Positions 23,044 to 26,205 of a stretch of DNA of 26,205 nt are shown here, in pieces; within the stretch, counting starts at the first letter, position 1; each line of letters begins with the position of its first letter. A program made the position numbers and the translations under genes. Source of the stretch: Lentisphaerota bacterium (GTDB lineage Bacteria > Verrucomicrobiota > Kiritimatiellia > RFP12 > UBA1067); assembly GCA_022839525.1 (NCBI GenBank), contig JALHET010000018.1, positions 1-26,205 on the forward strand, in the 5' to 3' direction. The notes beneath the pieces were generated by a model. The model did no database searches and was not told the origin of the DNA. It was given only the letters and a program-made list of their open reading frames with translations.

Positions 23044-23241
23044 ATGCCTACCATGAAGACCAAGAAGTCCGCTACCAAGCGGCTTAAAATGTCGGCCACG
23101 GGTAAAGTGATGCGCACCCAGGCGGGGAAATCCCACCTGAACGGCTACAAGTCGCGCGGGCGTAAACGCAATCTCCGTGGTACCATTGCCGCAAGTGACG
23201 TGTTTGTCAAAACCGCTGTCCGTATGCTGCAAGGCAATTAA
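23044..23241 (+). CDS. rpmI: 50S ribosomal protein bL35
   Basis: A 65-residue, highly basic protein of the usual bL35 length. The family pattern is clear: [20 protein letters not shown], then [28 protein letters not shown] lies just before ATG 23044. It is followed 18 bases later by rplT. In many bacteria infC precedes this pair; here the upstream neighbour is a divergent YchJ-like gene and the operon has its own promoter. Confidence 0.97.
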   Translation: MPTMKTKKSATKRLKMSATGKVMRTQAGKSHLNGYKSRGRKRNLRGTIAASDVFVKTAVRMLQGN

Positions 23242-23259
23242 TAAGAAGGAGATTGAGCA

Positions 23260-23616
23260 ATGTCAAGAGTCACGAATGCCCCCGCGTCGCGTAAACGCAG
23301 ACGCCGGCGCCTGCAACTCGCCAAAGGGTTCCGCGGGGCCCGCAGCAAACTGTTCCGTCAGGCCACCGAGGCCGTTGACCGCGCACAGCGGTTGGCGACC
23401 GAGCACCGGAAACTCCGCAAGCGCGAGTTCCGCCGCCTCTGGATCGCCCGTATCAATGCGGCGACCCGCAACGAGGGGATGACCTACAGCCGCTTCATGG
23501 AGGGGCTGACCAAGGCCGGGGTCACGGTCAACCGCAAGATGCTTTCCGAAATCGCGATCGCGGATGCGGAAGGGTTCAAGGCACTGGTCGAAAAGGCGCG
23601 CGCCGCGCTGGTGTGA
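23260..23616 (+). CDS. rplT: 50S ribosomal protein bL20
   Basis: A 118-residue bL20, normal length. It binds 23S rRNA early in large-subunit assembly and in several bacteria represses its own operon. Characteristic stretches are [47 protein letters not shown] and [18 protein letters not shown] precedes the ATG. It is co-transcribed with rpmI and ended by the strong terminator at 23654-23684. Confidence 0.97.
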   Translation: MSRVTNAPASRKRRRRRLQLAKGFRGARSKLFRQATEAVDRAQRLATEHRKLRKREFRRLWIARINAATRNEGMTYSRFMEGLTKAGVTVNRKMLSEIAIADAEGFKALVEKARAALV

Positions 23617-23653
23617 ACCGGATCCCCGGCGTTTTGTTTTCCAGACCGAAAGG

Positions 23654-23684
23654 CCGTCCCCATGAAACGGGGACGGTTTTTTTT
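23654..23684 (+). terminator. Intrinsic terminator of rpmI-rplT
   Basis: An 8-bp GC stem CCGTCCCC/GGGGACGG with a 7-base loop is followed by eight T (23677-23684). Confidence 0.95.
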
Positions 23685-23791
23685 GTGGTGCCGGAGGGGT
23701 GCGTCAGCACTCCGTTTGACGGGGCCAGGACGATGGGGGGCACCGGTTGTTTTTTGCACTTCGCGGGGCGCGATTTTCTTTGGGTTTCCGG

Positions 23792-23820
23792 TTGCGTTTC
23801 CCTCAACGGCAGGCTATACT
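23792..23820 (+). promoter_or_regulatory. Promoter for the beta-strand repeat protein
   Basis: TTGCGT (23792-23797), 17 bases, then TATACT (23815-23820). It gives a leader of about 100 bases before ATG 23927. The rest of the 310-base space after rplT holds only the terminator. Confidence 0.5.
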
Positions 23821-23926
23821 TAAACCATTAGGAATACATGTGCTGCTGCTGCGCCGGATGTTGAACGGGCATTGCCGATTCTTGCCTTTTCAATTCCGGG
23901 AACGTAAACGAGGAAGGAAGGGTTCC

Positions 23927-26205
23927 ATGCGAAAATTAGCCGTGTGGTTTTTTGCGGCGAGTGCCGCCGTATTACAGGTTCCCGTCTCGGGGCAAAGCGT
24001 ATGGACAGGGAGCGCGGGGGACGCGCGCTGGTCTTCGGCGGGCAACTGGCAAGGCGGCGCCGCGCCGACGCCAACCCCGCTGACGAGCCTGACGTTCGGC
24101 GGCAGCGTGACCAACGCGCAGAACGATTTCCTGTCGGACTCGGCTTTCTCCAACCTCACCTTCGAGGCCGGGGCCTCCCCGTTCACCCTTTCCGGCAACC
24201 GGGTCAGCCTTTACGGCAACCTGGCCAACAAATCCTCCGTGCAGCAGCGGATCGGCACCGATCTCATATGGACAGGGAAAAGCCGTTCCCTGGATACCGG
24301 CGCGGGCGGAATCGTGCTGGACGGATTTCTTTCCAGCGGCGCCACCAATGCGTCGTTCACAAAGAACGGTTCCGGCACGCTGACCCTCAGCGGCGGGGGC
24401 AGGTTCACTGCGGTGGATCCGGTCAGCACGCTGAATGCCGGCACGCTGGTCATTGCCTCAGACACGGTCTTTAACCGGCTGGACATCAGGAACGGCGCGC
24501 GGCTGATTGTCACCAACAACGCCACGCTCTCCGGATTCACGGGTTCGCCTTATGTGTTCTGGCAGACCTGCACCGTCGACCTCTACAGCGGGAAGATCGT
24601 GGTCGGGAGTACGCTCGAGAGCGCACAGGATCAGGCCGCTACCTGCACGGTGAATGTCCGGGGCGGCGTTTTTGTCGCAAATCCCGGGACGCGATGGGCC
24701 AACAACGGCAGCGCGCTTCTCACGCTCAGCGGCGACGGGGAGTTCCAATGGCTGAACACTGGTTACGCGCTGGCCGAGAACGGCGGCGCCCAGATCACGA
24801 TGGACGGCGGGACGTTCCGGTACAGCGCAAGCGGAAGCGAGGACTTCGATATTGGGTACATGCTTGTCTCGCAAAAGAAACAGAAGACCCCCGGCACGGT
24901 CAATAACCGCATCGACTTCAACGCCGGCGTTTTCCAGACCGGCTCTTTCACCTATAATGATAAGACCAACCTTCCCACACTGCTCTATTTCAACGGCGGC
25001 ACCGTGCGCGCGGGCAAGACCACCGCAAGTTTTTTCGGCGAACGCCCGCATCTCATCGACTCGCAGGCCGGAGCCGGCGGCCTTGTCTTCGACACGCAGG
25101 GGTATGAGGTGACGCTCAACGGCGCGATCGGGTCCGGGGCCTCGCCGGACGGCGGGCTCACCAAACTCGGCGCAGGCGTGTTGACGCTCGCGACCAACTG
25201 CACCTACACCGGCGCGACAACCGTCTCGAACGGGTTGCTGCGCATCGAGGCGCCCCTCGCCTCGGCGGCACTCCGCCTTGCCCCGGCCGCCTCAGCCGTG
25301 CTCGCCGACGGCGCGTTTTTTTCCGGCGGCCTGTCGGTCGACAACGGGGGAGTCTTCTCGTTCACGCCCAACGCGACCACCGCGCTCTCGCTTTCCGGTT
25401 TGACGCTCGGCAGCGCCCGGGGACCGGGTGCGGTGGCCTTCGAGATTACCGACAGTTCCCATCTGGATCAGATTTCCGTCACAACGTCGGGCGGGCTGGA
25501 TCTCTCCTGCGAGGGCAGTGTGCTGCTTTATCAGCCCGGCACCACGGCGCGTTTCTCCGGTAACGGCACGTATGCGCTTTTCGCCTATAGCGGTGCGCTG
25601 GCCGGCTCGGCCGATAACCTGCGCGTTGCCAATCCCGATCCCGCCAAGCGGTACCGGTTTACGGACAGCGGCGGCATGATTTCCCTGACCATCTCCGACG
25701 GCACCGGCGCGGAGTGGGTCTCGGGATCGGACGGCGACTGGTCGGACGCAGGCAACTGGTCGGGCGGCGTCCCGAACGGTGCCGATGCGTACGCGCTGTT
25801 CCTGACCAACGCGGCTTCCGCCCTGACGGTGACGCTCGACGCGCCCGCCACGGTCGGCAATCTCGTCTTCAGCAATGCCGTGGCGTACACGCTCGCGGGC
25901 ACGCAGCCCCTGACGTTGGTAGCAACCTCAGGGCAGCAGGCCGGGCTTGTCGTTCAGGCCGGACAGCACACCGTGTCCGCGCCGCTGACGCTTGCGGGCA
26001 GTGCGCTTGCCCGGCCATCCGCAGGTTCGGGGCTTGCGTTGGCGGGCGGCATTTCAGGAGCGGGCCCGCTCACGGTCACCGGCGCGGGGAGTGTTGACCT
26101 GACCGGCACCAACCAGACCCAGACCCTTGTCAGTGACGGCACGCTTACGGTGCGTGACGGCGCGTCGCTGGCGGGCGGTGCCGCTTTCGACAACGGCGTA
26201 CTGGT
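23927..26205 (+). CDS. Large secreted autotransporter-type beta-strand repeat protein (partial, runs off the end)
   Basis: The frame stays open from ATG 23927 to the window end, 759 codons without a stop; the ATG follows AGGAAGGAAGG. A signal peptide occupies about residues 1-23 (MRKLAVWFFAASAAVLQV, cleavage near SGQS). The rest is Thr/Gly/Ala/Ser/Asn-rich beta-helix sequence with passenger-associated repeat motifs: FTKNGSGTLTLSGG (about 144) and TKLGAGVLTLATNCTYTGATT (about 411). An opening module with W, GDARWSSAGNW and P is repeated near residue 600 as WVSGSDGDWSDAGNWSGGVP, so the protein is built from at least two large blocks. Such proteins are abundant in Verrucomicrobia-like genomes and are presumed surface adhesins or matrix proteins. 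The C-terminus, which would show an autotransporter barrel or a sorting signal, is outside the window. Confidence 0.9.
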   Translation, partial: MRKLAVWFFAASAAVLQVPVSGQSVWTGSAGDARWSSAGNWQGGAAPTPTPLTSLTFGGSVTNAQNDFLSDSAFSNLTFEAGASPFTLSGNRVSLYGNLANKSSVQQRIGTDLIWTGKSRSLDTGAGGIVLDGFLSSGATNASFTKNGSGTLTLSGGGRFTAVDPVSTLNAGTLVIASDTVFNRLDIRNGARLIVTNNATLSGFTGSPYVFWQTCTVDLYSGKIVVGSTLESAQDQAATCTVNVRGGVFVANPGTRWANNGSALLTLSGDGEFQWLNTGYALAENGGAQITMDGGTFRYSASGSEDFDIGYMLVSQKKQKTPGTVNNRIDFNAGVFQTGSFTYNDKTNLPTLLYFNGGTVRAGKTTASFFGERPHLIDSQAGAGGLVFDTQGYEVTLNGAIGSGASPDGGLTKLGAGVLTLATNCTYTGATTVSNGLLRIEAPLASAALRLAPAASAVLADGAFFSGGLSVDNGGVFSFTPNATTALSLSGLTLGSARGPGAVAFEITDSSHLDQISVTTSGGLDLSCEGSVLLYQPGTTARFSGNGTYALFAYSGALAGSADNLRVANPDPAKRYRFTDSGGMISLTISDGTGAEWVSGSDGDWSDAGNWSGGVPNGADAYALFLTNAASALTVTLDAPATVGNLVFSNAVAYTLAGTQPLTLVATSGQQAGLVVQAGQHTVSAPLTLAGSALARPSAGSGLALAGGISGAGPLTVTGAGSVDLTGTNQTQTLVSDGTLTVRDGASLAGGAAFDNGVL

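Overview
The window reads like a chromosome segment of a GC-rich Gram-negative bacterium from the PVC superphylum, most likely Kiritimatiellota or another Verrucomicrobia/Lentisphaerae-type lineage. This rests on family content: a secreted DUF4838 protein, a membrane Ser/Thr kinase, a signal-peptide FGE-fold protein, a thrombospondin-type-3 secreted protein and a giant autotransporter-type beta-strand repeat protein. No 16S gene is present, so the placement is inference.

Layout. 1-47 is the tail of an unidentified gene, followed by a gene-free stretch with a heptamer repeat. 407-5035 holds a secreted DUF4838 glycosidase-like protein diverging from a transmembrane Ser/Thr kinase with an extracytoplasmic lectin-like domain. 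A perfect bidirectional terminator (5117-5150) separates the kinase from serC. 6386-9636 is an etfB-etfA-FAD dehydrogenase operon, the lctBCD arrangement known from electron-bifurcating lactate dehydrogenase. Diverging from it is a bacterial homologue of plant glucuronokinase followed by a GalU-type pyrophosphorylase (9834-11767), suggesting salvage of free glucuronate to a UDP-sugar. A small lipoprotein and an FmdB zinc-ribbon protein follow.

12823-18120 (minus strand) is a possible single transcription unit: an FGE-fold secreted protein, a small secreted protein, a creatinase-like M24 protein, an amidohydrolase and a RhaT-family transporter. It diverges from an AraC regulator whose mRNA is probably leaderless. 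The two secreted-protein genes are both broken in the same way: each carries one exact, adjacent short duplication (13 bp and 8 bp), and deleting one copy restores a full-length, sensible protein. This is the most striking signal in the window. A 14-codon tail of another FGE-type protein survives beside them.

19299-21290 encodes a secreted multi-domain protein. After a hexamer repeat array come an HAD phosphatase and a YchJ-like SEC-C protein (ATGA overlap), then rpmI-rplT (no infC upstream), a strong terminator, and the start of a large secreted beta-strand repeat protein that runs off the window end. Gene-free stretches carry three unrelated short-period repeat families (7-mer, 6/18-mer, and a CACGAAG inverted repeat). 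No tRNA, rRNA, CRISPR array, insertion sequence or phage gene was recognised.
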